From Cryptomeria japonica (lineage: Eukaryota > Streptophyta > Pinopsida > Cupressales > Cupressaceae): a stretch of DNA of 64,000 bases. Position 1 is the first letter of the stretch, and every line of letters begins with the position of its first letter. The notes under the pieces are model-generated. The model did not search any database, had not been told where the DNA came from, and was given only the letters and a program-made list of their open reading frames with translations. Below, one piece after another: positions 42,083 to 54,545 of the stretch. The translations under genes were made by a program, and so were the position numbers. The stretch is from positions 627,915,240 through 627,979,239 of the forward strand of contig NC_081415.1 in assembly GCF_030272615.1 (NCBI RefSeq), read 5' to 3'.

Positions 42083-44205
42083 CTATGGATGGTGGCTACC
42101 TGAGCCCTTGGGTCCCTATCGTGGTGGTCCCATGGGTGTATAATGGGAAAAGGTCCATGAGAGACTCTTAGAAGATCTCCTTTGATCTTGATCCATGACT
42201 ATGCCTCAGTACATGGCTAACTCTGTCTGGGCCTCTGATAGCTCATGTTGTAGCCTCTCCCTTTCCTCTCACCTAATCTCTATCTTTATTCAAATTGAAT
42301 TGAATAGATCCTCATGTTGTCCGACATTCCTCTGGGCTGTATGAATGATCTATGAAAACTAAGGAATGTGTGAAACAATGACAATGTTGGATAGGGTTTG
42401 CTAGATAAGAGATCACCACTATTGTACTCTGATTGTAGAAGAGAGAATAAAGATTAATCACATAAAAATCATTATTTAAATTAATGGAATCACTTAAATA
42501 ATAAAGGAGCCTTTACTTGGATCTCCCTCCTGCCAGTGTGGGTCATGTGCCATAGCCACCTCTGATCTAGAGCCGCTACCCTCTCCCCACTCATAGTGTC
42601 TCTGTCCTCTAGAAGGTGGTACTGTGGGAGATGATCGAGACAAGCTCAAGATGGGCCTCATTGGATTTGTTGCCTCCTCTCTAGTTGTCACTGCTAGTGG
42701 ATCCATGACTATGGTGTTATCTCTTGAGTGATGAGGGACATCCTCCTCCTCCTCCTTCTACTCTCTCTCATCCTCCTCATTCTCCTCCTCTTCCTATCCT
42801 CTCTGATCATCCTCCTCATCCTCCTCAATCTTTCCTCCCTGATCCTCCTCTCCTTATCCTCCCTCTCGACCTCTATCCCCATCATCATCATAATCACCAC
42901 CCTTATCTCTTGCTACTCTTCCTCCTCCTCTCCCTCATCTTGGTGATCTTGTGCATTTGCATCACTCAGATCCTCAGATGCCTCATGATCCTCGCTAGTG
43001 GAATCCATCGATCACATCCATGGACTAGGGTTACCCCTCAAATAGTCTAAAGGAAATATGACTTAGGGATAAGTCTTGTCCCACCATGTGATATACCTGC
43101 GATGGACTCCCATATCATCATTAAAAGGGACATAAGCATCTCTCTCCTTATCATCTGAATTTGTAAGCTCTACATCATCACTAGTAGGCCTAGGAATCAC
43201 TCCCAGTCTCATGATAACTTGAGAGTGTTGAATTAAGACTGGGACATCCAAAGGATCACCCCGCTTTATCCCAAACTACCACCTAACATGATCAAAGTAG
43301 AATGGGAATATGATGTAACTATGACATCCCTCTAGGAGGCGATCCCTTTGCATGAGCCAAAGCTATCTACACTAGTCTGGCCAAGTGGCCATCCACTAGT
43401 ACAACCTACAAAAAATGTCATTTGCTCTCAATCTATCTATGACAACTCTCTAATACAATATATCACCATTCTGTTATGGTATAGTAAGTGGGTAAGCATA
43501 TGATCTAGGCACATCAGTATTCATATCAAATGGTACTCATGTTGGCCTGGTGCATGTGATATGCTTAAACTTCCAAACCTGTAGAAGGTGCATGCCATCA
43601 AACTACTCCCCTCACCATAGACATACTCTCTTAGATCATGGTAGAGATGAGCTAACATGCTCCATCCCTAGGAGAACACTGTCCGCCATGCCTCCATCAC
43701 TTGGATAGCATAAGTGATACCCCCATGCATGTGATTACCTCATCCATCAGGGCATATGGCTAGCCCTACAGTGGATATCATGAGTCTGTCATGAGTGGAA
43801 TGGCACTAGTGGGGTGTAGTAACCAATGGATCATAATCCAACCCCTTGTCTTGCTAGGCATAGCTCAATTGATGTAGTACATCTGCTCTCTCCTAAATGA
43901 TGATGGTGAATGGCCCATATGATACCTCATTTTCTGTCCTCTAATGGGAAGTCTTAGTGTGCGGTACACATTCTCAAGAGTGACCATCATCTCCCTCACA
44001 TGTAGGATAAATATGGAGGTATCTACATCCCATCTCTCCATAAGTGCCATAAGAATTATTGGATGGTATTTCATGGATGACATGTTACATATGCACCATA
44101 TCCCTATTGCATGAAGTATCTCTCTATCATCTTGAGAAAATTAGGAAATCTAGCTCCGTAGGTTTCAATACATATGTCTAGCACTGTGCTCTTGCATGTA
44201 CATTA
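42083..44205 (-). pseudogene. Plant mobile domain (PMD) protein gene, antisense in F, degenerate
   Basis: Minus-strand reading from about 44205 gives IETYGARFPNFLKMIERYF, a 72-codon open segment with the PMD signature (YHPIILMALMERWDVDTSIF, MMVTLENVYRTLRLPIRGQ), then many stops and frame changes. A recognisable later piece (LDVPVLIQHSQVIMRLGVIP) leads to an acidic linker (42730-42945) and a coiled-coil-like end (ERLQHELSEAQTELAMY) before a stop near 42083. It has the same domain order as the gene at 7585-9480 but clearly diverged sequence, so it is a second, older PMD lineage. It lies between F integrase and F's probable 3' LTR, antisense to F, the same layout as D1 and D2. No product is expected. 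Confidence 0.75.
42730..42945. repeat. TCC/ATC-rich tract (acidic linker of F PMD gene)
   Basis: Imperfect trinucleotide-rich sequence. On minus it encodes Glu/Asp/Arg-rich peptide depending on frame. Plus-strand Leu/Ser/Pro-rich open frames across it are artefacts. Confidence 0.8.
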
Positions 44206-45120
44206 CTCTACAAAATCAACAATCAAGAATCAGTAGCATGTCTACAAATTCAATCAACTAATTCAACATTAAGAGTCTGATCCTTTGATTGCCCTTGGTC
44301 ACCTTGTTTAGGGACCAGGGTGCCATAGAAGGACTAGGGTTCTCTGGGAGGACCAAGGTGCCCTAGTGGGACCATGGCACCCTGGGAGGACCAAGGCATC
44401 AAACTTTTCTATCTACTAAAAAGTCAAACCTCAGTCAACTGAAAGTCAACACAAAGTATGAAAGTAGCTCAGTGGACTCACCTCATCAAATGGGCAATAA
44501 GTGATCACAGACTGTTGTAGGATCTCTATCTAGGTGGGCATCTCAGATTGTCTACAAGGTTTTTTGGATGCTATGTGGGCTCCTCTGCTATAAATAGGAC
44601 AAAAAGTGAGAAAATGACAAATGAAGATGTCATTTTCACTATTTAAGAGGTATGCGCTTTTCAAAAACCTAATTTCTACATTTCTTCTTAATCATCCATA
44701 TATTGAGCTAGAGGACTCCAATTTTTATGTCATTGTTGGCTTTGGAATTGTGATTTGGTTCTCTTTCCTACCAAATGTTCCATGGTGTGTTTTGATCTCA
44801 TATCATGCCTTTTTGCAAGCATTTGTCATTATCTCTCTTCATAATTTGCTATGGTAAACATGATACCCTATTTTGCCTCACTAATTAGCAAGCTTAAACA
44901 ATGATGCATATAGCTACCCGCAAATTTCATCAATTCCCTAGTAAGCATTTAGGTGATTTTGTGATTTTATCTAACAAGTGGTTTTGTAGGCTGCAGTTCG
45001 TAATAGTGTATTGTAGATAGTGTTGGGGGCTTTGTCCAACACCTTATGGATATATCCTTTTTCATGAAATATTTTTTCTATACTTTAGCTTGCATATGAA
45101 CGTAGTGTCATATGACTACT
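44206..45120. other. F non-coding region between PMD gene and polypurine tract
   Basis: No gene is seen. At 44310-44398 there are imperfect repeats of GGACCAGGGTGCC and GGGAGGACCAAGG. Related motifs occur at 46260-46440. An open frame at 44621-44857 has no recognisable domain. Confidence 0.5.
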
Positions 45121-45135
45121 AAAGTGGGAGCTAAA
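45121..45135 (+). promoter_or_regulatory. Probable polypurine tract of F
   Basis: AAAGTGGGAGCTAAA is followed by TATAGCATCG, which would be a decayed TGTAGCATCG LTR start. Its position downstream of the antisense PMD gene matches the layout of D. Confidence 0.5.
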
Positions 45136-46479
45136 TATAGCATCGTTAATTGTACACCCTTAGTTGGATAGTACAATTTCACGCTTAGGTTAGCGCCCAC
45201 CTTAGTGTGTTTGCATCTTGCATTTCAAATCTTCTTTAAGCATTTAATTAAGTAATTTAATTAAATCTAAAGTCTTCTTTCATCACTCTACATATCATTA
45301 AATTGGGCCCTTAAACATAAGTGTGCCCCTTTTTATTTTATCAAAAACCCTAGTTATGTCCTATTTTGGCCTTCAAGGCCCAATTTCTCATATCTAGACA
45401 CCTTCAATTTTCACACTCTTGGAATTGACTTTATAATCATGATATCTTGCTTCCCTAAAAATTTGGCAAGTTTTTTGAACCAAGAGATGGCCTCTTGGTT
45501 CTGAATTTTTCTCCCTAAATTTTGAGAGCATCTTTTGGTGGTATTTTAATGTTTGAATCCAAGATATTGAGGAAAAATATCACTTCTTAATAGACCTATG
45601 ACCCAAAACAAAGTTAGGGTTTCATACATAAAGCCTTCTCTTTCCTCATTTGTTGGATCCATTCTCTAGCAATTGGAGGAGCCTCTTATGTTCAAAGTGA
45701 AAGTGTAGGTTGTGTGAATACTTCAACAACAAATCAAACATCTGTCAAGTCTACATCAATCATCTTCAACATCAATTAGGATCTTTGAAGACATTGAGGA
45801 ATAATAGGAGATCACCAACTGTTGATTGGCTTGTACCTCTCCCTTAGGGTTTGGTATGGTTTCATGTTATTTTCATGTCTTGGCATGAGCTTCATAACAT
45901 TCATTATCAGATTTATATTCATTCATTAGATCCATTATGGCATTTTTGATTTGAAGTATTTATATAATTTACATTTATAATCAATTAGGGTTTGCTCTCT
46001 AAAGTGTAGGGTAGAATACTAGATCTATTTTCTTATTCATTTAGGATCTTGCATACACACAAGATTCTTGCACACACATTTTCAATACATTATTAGCTAT
46101 TTGTGGAGGTAGAAATTATCAAAACAAGGGGTTTGACTAAGGCAAAACCCTAAATAGCCACCTAGACACCATTTTTCAAGTTGCAAGTGTAGATACAAAG
46201 ATCTAACAAATGCATGAATTTTGGGACTGACAAAACACACAGGTGCAGACTCAGTCCTCGAATTAGACCTCAATTTTCAGAGACAACGACATGGCGCCCT
46301 AGTCCTCTATTTTTTTCATCATTTTCTGGTAGAGCTACATCTCAGTGCCTTAGGATAGGGATTCTAGAAGATCAGCTACCTCTGTAGAAATCAAGGACCA
46401 AGGCGTGGCCTCTTGGTCTTGCACAGTCAAAATCAGCTTTAGTGACAAGTGCCTCTCTGACTTCCTTTTCTGCTTTGTA
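45136..46479 (+). repeat. Probable 3' LTR of F and adjoining unassigned DNA
   Basis: It starts TATAGCATCGTTAATTGTAC after the purine tract. AATTGTAC and GTACAATT (45149-45178) can form a hairpin in its first 50 bp. The LTR end could not be set, and part of the interval may belong to element G. No gene is present. Confidence 0.4.
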
Positions 46480-46807
46480 CTTAGTCTCGTAGTTTCAAAT
46501 ATTAGGTTGAAATGTTAAATGAAAGGTGCCATACAACTTTGACTCATCTATAGACATATCAAAACTGTCTATGTCACACCTATAATAAGAAAGTCAAAGG
46601 GCAACATTTTGAAGTTGGAGACTTGGTCCGAAAGGAAAACCCTAATAATTCCCATTATGTTGAGATTATCAAAGGAAAATTTGAGCCTAAATAGGTGGGG
46701 CCTTTCATTGTAACTGTGACATATAGCTTGAGAGCATATTAGTTGGCAACCCCGAAGGGTGAACCACTATCAGAACTTTTCAATAGTGTGCACCTCCGGA
46801 AATATTA
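46480..46807 (+). pseudogene. Ty3/gypsy integrase C-terminus remnant (G)
   Basis: The plus-strand frame reads MLNERCHTTLTHL, stop, TYQNCLCHTYNKKVKGQHFE, VGDLVRKENPNNSHYVEIIK, GKFEPK, stop, VGPFIVTVTYSLRAY, stop, LATPKGEPL and VHLRKY with a stop at 46807. It matches the integrase C-terminus of D2 (11584-11883) closely, and its A-rich trailer (46840-46950) also resembles the D2 trailer. Three stops interrupt it and the catalytic core is missing. It is a Tat-type fragment, related to but distinct from F. Confidence 0.8.
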
Positions 46808-48933
46808 AACATGATCTCTTTCAACAATTTTTCTAAATGATTATGAAAAATACAAAAAAAATTGAAAAAGAAACAAAAAATTACAAAAACAAGGAAAAGG
46901 CAAAAAAACATCACCTTGGTGAAAAAGCAAAAAATCATCACCTTGCACATCTCCTCTTCAAAGCAACAAAGGAATAAAAACCCTCAAGACATTCCTTGAC
47001 CCTCTCTCTCTTTTACAAGAAGTGGTCAAAGTGAATTATCTCTTAGGTTCTTTTGTATTCCAATGTGTGCATGGGAGTGGGATTAGGTTTAAGCTACTTG
47101 GTTCCATTTTCATACATCACAGTATGACTAGGAAATTTACTAGTCAAATGTGATGCACTTATAGATGAATGCAGTGTACTTACAGATGAATGTGTCACAC
47201 TTATCTGTAGACAAAATTAATTAGATTAGAACTTAGAACTCATTAGAAAATAAGATTCATTAACTATCATGTCGATAGAAGACTAGTATGAGTTTGAATG
47301 ATTTATTTCATCAACTTTTCAAGACCTTATCAAAATAAACAAGTCTAAATTAATCAATTTGTCTATGAAATTAACCTGCAAAGTCAACTCAATTGACTAT
47401 ATCAATGCAATTTCATTAACTACATACCAAATTTATTGTAAATTGATAATAATTGTCAACCTCAAACAAATGTGTTAGACAATAACAATTTCATTAAAAA
47501 ATAGACAAATGCGTTAGGGATAAATCAAATGCATGACATATTTTACAATTACATCATGTTATACAAGTGCATCATAGATTTTCCGATTGTGTTATAGATT
47601 TTGTAATTCAGTCACAATTTTCATGTAACTTTTTTACTTGCAAAGTAACAAAAAATTTCAGGACACATGCATTAGAGATTAATCAAATGCACATCAGATC
47701 TCATGAATGTATAATGGATAGCAATGATTGCATTAGGAATACAAGAAATTGCATCAAAGATTTAGCAAGTCCATCATCGAAAACTTCTAATGTATAAGAT
47801 CCAAAACTCACAAAATTGAACAAACAAGCAATTGCATCAAAGATTTAGCAAGTCCATCATCAAAAACTTGTAATGTATAAGATCCAAAACTCACAAAATT
47901 GAACAAATTAGGGCATAAATTCAAGTCGAGATCACCATAATGTATAACAAAACATTAGCAATCGTGTACGATATTATAAGAGCAACCGCAAACTCAAAAA
48001 CAATTACAAAAGATTCTAATAGCATCAATGAATAAATGCAAACAAATACAATAAATAAAATTGCATTCTTGCATGAAGTCTACATTGTTCTTCTCACTTT
48101 TGTTTTGTATGGATTTGTCTTTCAAAATTGTAGCACTTCTTTTGGTAGTGTGATCACACAAAATCTTGAAGAGCATGGTTGTTTTCAAATGAAGATGAAT
48201 TTTGCATTTATAGACTTTTGGGATATCAATCAATGGTTCAAATTTGATGAGAAAGCTAGATGATTAATAGTTGAGATTGATTGAGAGGAATTGATGAGGA
48301 GTTACCTGACTTCATGATTGGAGATGATTTCTTATATAATTGACTTGACAGGTCTATTAAGAGAATTGATTGAGTTGTTAAGTGAGTTGATGAGTTTATT
48401 GGAAGAGGTGATTGCAAGTGGAACTCAAAGTCAGTGGCAGTTAAGAGGATTAATTAATTATCTATTTAAATAATAAAAACCATTTAAACATGTGCATTGA
48501 CAAATAATAAAATAAATATTTTATTTATTTTAGAGGAAATTGATTTTTGAAAAGTGGACAATTAATAAATTAAGAAATTTATTTAGTTGTAGAGGACTTA
48601 ATTAAAATAATTATTTAAATATGAGAAGAGAATAAAGAGATTTAATTAAAGTGTGTGATTAAGAGAAATATTAAAATAAGAAATATTATTTAATTATTTG
48701 TGTGAGAAGGGATTAATTAATTTTTTTTTAAAGAAATTAAGAAATTAGAAGAAGAAATAAATCATTAAATAATAATAAAAAATTAATTATAAGATGAGAG
48801 GGAAAATTGGGTTTTGAATTTGAAATAGAAGAATAAAGTTAATTTAATTAAATAATTAAATTATCTAATTAATTAAGAGGAATGTTAATAAAAGGTTGTG
48901 TTATAAGTGTTGAGACAATTTTAGGTGTCTACA
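46808..48933. other. Unassigned AT-rich DNA after G
   Basis: No gene is seen. 46840-46950 is G trailer. 47155-47210 has short repeats of TACAGATGAATG type. 48420-48900 is very AT-rich with TTAATTAA blocks typical of gypsy LTR centres. TTTTAGGTGTCTACA at 48919-48933 is the inverse of the LTR start TGTAGACACCTAAAA seen at 29389, so a minus-strand LTR may begin there, but no partner end or duplication was found. Confidence 0.4.
47747..47912. repeat. 83-bp tandem duplication
   Basis: The unit AATTGCATCAAAGATTTAGC onward occurs at 47747-47829 and again from 47830, nearly identical. Confidence 0.88.
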
Positions 48934-50578
48934 ATATGTATGTATGTATGTCAATGAACTAATAACACACATATATGATTTTCCTAGTCAAACAATTTTC
49001 TATATGTATATGTAATCATTAAAGATATGAAAGTTTTTGAATTAACATGTGATGATTATACAATGTAAATTTTCATTGGTAGTCTCTTGATGAGTTGGTG
49101 GACCTACAATTATATTAGGGTTTAGGTAGACCAGAGCAATAAACAATATTAAATATAATGTACAATAAAATAGATACAATTCACAATAACACAGATTTAA
49201 TGTGGTCCATTTTTTATTATAGAGCAAAGAAAAAATTGCAATTTGGTGATCTTTCACATTACACAACCACTTATTTATCAATCCTTTTTGGCTCTTGCAA
49301 AGTTCGATTTATGTGCCAAAATAATAGTCGAATCCTTTTTAAAATAGTGAGCAATTTTTGTTTTGGTAATGTTTCCCCTGATCCCTCAATTGGGGATGTT
49401 GCCCCCAAACTCCTACTATGGGATTTGCCTCTAAGCCCCTACAGGGGGGATAGGCCCCTCAAGCCCCATAGGAGGGGCTCTACCCCCCTACTCTCCCTTA
49501 TTAATTGATTTGGGGAAGAAATGGGAATGACAAAGTCACCAAAATGTAAGCCCAACAACATGATCAGACACTACATACCAACACATTGTGCAAGACTAAA
49601 GAGTAACACCTTGTTTACCATATTGTTTTAAGTCTATGGAGTGACGATCTAAACCATAAATGGTAAACTTGCAAAAATTGCAAGTCAAAAACTACAAGTT
49701 AGTTGGTGATTTATTTTACCTTGCGTGCTACATTGCTTGAAGTCTATAGAGTGATGATCTAAACCATAGATGAAAAAATTGCAAGTCAAAAACCACAAGT
49801 TCATTGGTGATTTAAAAAAAACTGATCACGATCTTCAATAAATACTCAACAATAAATTATAAAAATCTCAATTTTTTTATGAAAAACTTTCCTAAATGTG
49901 TGAAGTTTTTTTATTTTCACCTAATGTTAAAAAATTTATATCATTCATGTATTTTGATTATGCAGGTGTGATCTAGGGCACATGATTAGCAATGAGAAAT
50001 ACATGTGTTTTTAGTGACTTTTTTCTTTCATTTCGACATAAAAACAAGTGTAATACATTTTAGATTCTTTTAGTTTTTTCCTTTACTTGCAAATCAATTG
50101 AGGGGGACTCCCCTTAGGATTGAAATTTCAAAGTTTAAACTTAAAACTTTAATAATATTTAAAGTTAAATGATCAACCAAGACATATAATTTGAAAGTAT
50201 TGATTGTGAGATTAATAGAATGTTGGTTGTCAAAATTATATGAATTTTTGTAGATTTTTTCATAATACATGTCGCAAGTTTAAATGACCCATGGGGTTGT
50301 AATTTTCATAGTTCACTATCCTTTCATTCCTTTTTATGCTCTATCTTGAAAGTGTTGAATAAGAGATCAATAGAATGTTCAATGTGGAAATTATATGAAA
50401 TTCTAAAATTTTGTTCATATTGCGATTTAAATGACTTGTAGGCTTGATTTTTCACAATTATAATTCAAGTCTATAGCTCACAATATGAATGAAATTGGTA
50501 GGACTTGAACCACATACTTCAAAAGAATCACTCTTCTAGTTGTCAAGAGCCACTTGCAAGTCCAATGGCTAACCCTTT
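48934..50578. other. Unassigned DNA between G region and H
   Basis: No gene is seen. It holds an (ATGT)n patch (48935-48952), a C-rich block of CCCCTA/CCCCAA motifs at 49375-49495, and a near-duplicate pair around AAGTCTATxGAGTGAxGATCT (49630 and 49740). 50501-50511 read on minus is GGTTCAAGTCC, a tRNA B-box match. Confidence 0.45.
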
Positions 50579-51513
50579 TGTTGGAAACCAAGAACACTAA
50601 GACAAGGGGGGTGAATCAGTGTTCTACTAGTTAATTAGAATTTAAATCCTTTAGATACTTTCCCAATTAAAAGTTGGTATGCATATAAACAAAATATAAT
50701 GAAGAACAAAGTAACCATAAAAATCAACACCATAACACCACAAATTTATATGTGAAAAACCTCAAAGAGGAAAAATCATGGTGGGATTTGTGACCCACAA
50801 TATCTATCCACTGGCCATTTGAATAAATATTACATAATAAGGGGGCCTGCACATGCAAGAAGGCACAATGCCTAGAGTGAAATTCTCATCACAAAGGAGC
50901 CTCACTGACTATAGATATAAAACACTAAATTACAAACAAAATTCTAAACTCTGAGTGTGCATCTGATATGCTGGATGAGTTCCAGTTTAAGCACTATATG
51001 TATCAGTTAACATTGTCTCCTTCCTTACCAATAATCTAATTCTCTTTAAAATCCTCTTCACAAATAACCAAGACCGACTACAAATCATTACATGCGCATT
51101 CTGGCAATCAAGATCTTGCTTGCATAATTGCATAAAATCCTATTGCATCTATATCTCAAAAATGACCTAACTGAACTAACTTATATACCCTTACATACAT
51201 GAACATGAATGCCTTATATTGTCTTACAATCATATTACAAAAGATAAATACATGTCGGCCTAGACAAAAATATAGACATTAATCTTTGTGATTATTTCCA
51301 CTTTAACCTTTGCTAGATCAATCTTCTATTTCAGCCTCCAAATACCGGTTCCTAGTTTGTCGGTTTCCCTTGCTTTTCACAATGTCGGTTCCCTTAAATG
51401 TTGGATGTTAAACCTTGAATACCGGAGGATACCAGATAAGTATCCAAGACAAAATGATGTGTGTTTCCATCAATGACAAAACCATGAGCCTGAATGAGTG
51501 TCAATTGCCAACA
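50579..51513 (-). repeat. 3' LTR of H
   Basis: 935 bp, minus start TGTTGGCAATTGACACTC at 51513, end at 50579 (TGTTGGAAACC on plus). It shares GTGGGATTTGTGACCCACAA and GGGCCTGCACATGCAAGAAG with L at 28802-31274. Confidence 0.85.
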
Positions 51514-51528
51514 ATCTCCCCCTTTGGC
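51514..51528 (-). promoter_or_regulatory. Polypurine tract of H
   Basis: On minus, GCCAAAGGGGGAGAT adjoins the LTR start, identical to the tract of A. Confidence 0.85.
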
Positions 51529-51776
51529 ATTGATGGCAACACTCATGTGAAAAATCGATCAATGAAGTGTTGTTCCGGTTCCTATATACAAACTTTCCAA
51601 AACTGGTCTCAGAAATCTACTCCTCCTGAGATATACATTACTTCCTATGTCCCTTAACATTTTTCACATCCAACCTCTCCCCCTTTGACAACAATGTCAA
51701 AGCCAGGGCAAATAAATGAAAAAATAAAAAATTGTGTTTACTAGATCTAGATGTACTTGAATATATCTGGGTAAGT

Positions 51777-53222
51777 ACTCTTCAAAAATCCCAAGTATCC
51801 CAACCGGTTTTCAATGTTCCCAAAATTGATACAAACCCATTAAGAATGTATGCATGTAATTCTTCTTCTTTTAATGTTACTGGTGTGGGCTTATTCATAT
51901 GTTCTATACATTCCCTTTTATGAAGCAACAAAGTGTTAAGCCAGGGACTGACCAAACCTCTCAATTCTCTGGCCTGCCAAATTTACCTGTCCATATCCTT
52001 CTCCAAAGTAGAATTCTCCGATTCTGAAACCAAAATTCAACCATCAATAGCGCTGGTCAATGACTGAGTACCGTCAAAATTGTTTGCAAGATTCTCTAAC
52101 CGGACCTTAGTTGCCTTTATTTTAACTTCTAGGTCTATTGGTAATTTGGTTGTCTTAGTGCAAGACCAGTATATACTGCTACACTGATGAAGAGATTAAT
52201 CAATCCTTCTCAATTCTTCTGTCAGCTTTTCCTTGTCTAATGTGATCATGTTTTCATGAGTGACCTTCCTAGTTGCATTATACCTCTCCACCAATTGCTG
52301 GTTCGATACTTGTTGAGGAGTTTGAAACTCCTTAGCAATGTGTTCAATCAAACCCTTTAGCTTACCAAAAGGGCTAGCTACCTGATTAATCTTATATTCT
52401 GGTGCAAGCTACTACAAAACAAGAATGTATTTCTCTATTACATGTTGTTCTTTGATCCTTCCTTCACAATATTCTAAGTTGCGACAAACATTAACTCAGA
52501 ACTACTCAACTGATCAATGTTCTTTTTCTCAAAATGCCTAAAATCTACTTGACCGGATGTGTCAAGTGCCAACAATGAGGTACCAACAACCGGTGATGGT
52601 GCCGATACCCTGACTTCAATCTATTCTTGTCCTTTCTACTTCTCCTCTAGCTTCTATTCTTTACCTTTGTGTTCCTTCTCCTTGGTACCAGTGGCTTCAC
52701 CACTTGGTGCAGTTATTTCTTCTTCCACTACATCAATAATTGAAGGAGAATTGTCCTCAATATTATATGTTGGTTTATTTTCCTCTATATCTTGTACATC
52801 TATGACTACTGGAGGAATATCCTCAGTTATTTTCTTCTCCAAAATCGGTGGATCTACACCTAATTTGCCTTTCCCCCTAACATCAACTAGGATGTCTAGA
52901 ATGTCAGACTTAGGAGGAACTTCTGGTGATGTAAATAAATCTAGTTTATCAATAAAGAATTTTACCCATGCCTCATGAGTCTCTTTAACTATTTCATTTA
53001 CTCTACCCACCATAAGACTCACATGCCCGTGTGAACTCCATAAAATTGTTTTATTTACAAATTCAAGACACTGTTGCATCTCCTCTTCAGTAATTGCACC
53101 ACAAATAGTCAACAATTCCTAAACCTTTATATGCATATCTTCCTCAATAGTTGATAATCTCCTAGCATCTAATTTGTTATACAGATCTATCAGAATATTC
53201 TTTTCTATCTCAATTAAGGACT

Positions 53223-53254
<32 letters not shown>

Positions 53255-54545
53255 GTCTAAGTATAACAAAATTTCTTCCTTAATCTCTTTTTGTTCTTTA
53301 TCATCCATATTTTCAAAGTAAATATTGTATATTACTCAAAATTCAATCCTTAGTAATTTGTTCTACCAATTCATCTACAAATAAAGGAGGGATAATTTTA
53401 ATACTTGTACCGGATTCAAGAGCTATATCTAAATCAGATTTCTTATTCTTACCAGGAGTGGGAGATGTCTCTTTTACTGATTTCCTCTTCTCTGTAGGCT
53501 TCTTCTCCTTCAAAGGTTTCTTATGAGCTATTGAAGGGGTGACCTTGGTTTTCTACTGCTTTCCTTCCTTGGGCTTCTTCATTTGAATTCTCATGTAAAT
53601 TTTGGGTATCTTAGGAGGTTCATCTTCAGTCTCAGATCCATAAGCAATAGGGGCAATAAAGGTTTCAGGTTTCTTCCTTTTCATCACACCTTTGTTGTTT
53701 CCTGCTATTGGAGAAGATGACTCTACTAGTCCAATAATCTATTTGATTTCAGTGGACATATTCTCAATAGCTTGTCCTACCTTCTGTATTTGTCCTTCCC
53801 TCTTCTTCTTACTGAACCCTATTTTCATCTCCAATTCCTTTTGTTTTTCTATCCCAAAAGTTTTCTCTGACTCATCTATCGGGGTATCTATAAGTGTCTT
53901 GGCATATAGATCCAAGATCTATGCATCAACTTCATAGCCCATCTTAGTTATCCATATCTTTCAAGGCTGCACTACTTCCATTAAAGTTTCATCTTTCTTG
54001 ATCATAAAACAAATTTAAGTAGAGTATTTATCAACAATGTGCTTAGGCATTCTTTCCCTTTGTTTCATTGCCAACTGAAAAGCCTTGAAATATCCCCATA
54101 AGGTGGATTCTCTATTCTTTCCTAGGCTTCTTAAGGCATCCTTGATTTACTTCCCTATCGAAATGGCAAAGGCCCATTGCCTTTTACCGGATCCTGGGGT
54201 CTCATTAAGGAAAAAAGCATAAAAAAAACAATAAGATTACCATACCAGAATACACCTTTCTTCTCACCTTTGATTTTCCCAAGATTCAAAATTAATTCAT
54301 CACACATCCACTAGCAAAGATCATATTTCACATTTTCTTTGATAATCTTATGTGCACAGTAGATACAAGAACTAGAAACAAAGTTCAACCAATAACATCG
54401 AGTTACCTTATATCCAATAACCATGCTGGAAAATTGCACATCCTTATCTTTGATTGTACTAATCTTCATAGACCAATTGTTAAATGTGGCACCGGTTAGC
54501 TTGTTGAATTCCTGTGTATGGAATTTCACCGCTCTGTGAAATTTT
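51777..54545 (-). pseudogene. Unknown Lys/Glu-rich protein of element H, degenerate
   Basis: The product is not recognised. Read on minus from about 54545, pieces in several frames join into roughly 900 codons: FHTQEFNKLTGATFNNWSMK, CDELILNLGKIKGEKKGVFW, then a basic low-complexity middle (HKKPLKEKKPTEKRKSVKET, SPTPGKNKKSDLDIALESGT), an open 153-codon block with ITEEEMQQCLEFVNKTI and an acidic stretch (52660-52900), and a coiled-coil-like end (MITLDKEKLTEELRRID, TLLLHKRECIEHMNKPTPVT) closing near 51777. No gag, pol or zinc finger is visible. Its place just upstream of the polypurine tract is that of an extra ORF. The basic middle suggests nucleic-acid or chromatin binding, which is inference only. 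Confidence 0.55.
53228..53254. repeat. (AT)n microsatellite
   Basis: About 13 AT units inside the H reading frame, a late insertion or expansion that breaks the frame. Confidence 0.9.

Larger units (their letters stand above)
50579..54545 (-). mobile_element. LTR element H, 5' truncated, with unknown ORF
   Basis: The 3' LTR (51513 to 50579 on minus) is preceded by a copia-type purine tract. Upstream is a long degenerate reading frame without gag, protease, integrase or RT. The 5' LTR and primer site were not found. The LTR family is that of solo LTR L. H may be a large non-autonomous derivative, or the 3' end of an element with an extra gene after pol. Confidence 0.7.

Noticed and set aside
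47747-47912. CRISPR-like or satellite array
   Set aside because: Only two direct 83-bp copies with no spacers; a simple tandem duplication.
49370-49500. GC-richer block as a CpG island or gene promoter
   Set aside because: It is a short run of CCCCTA/CCCCAA motifs without CpG enrichment, TATA box or downstream gene.
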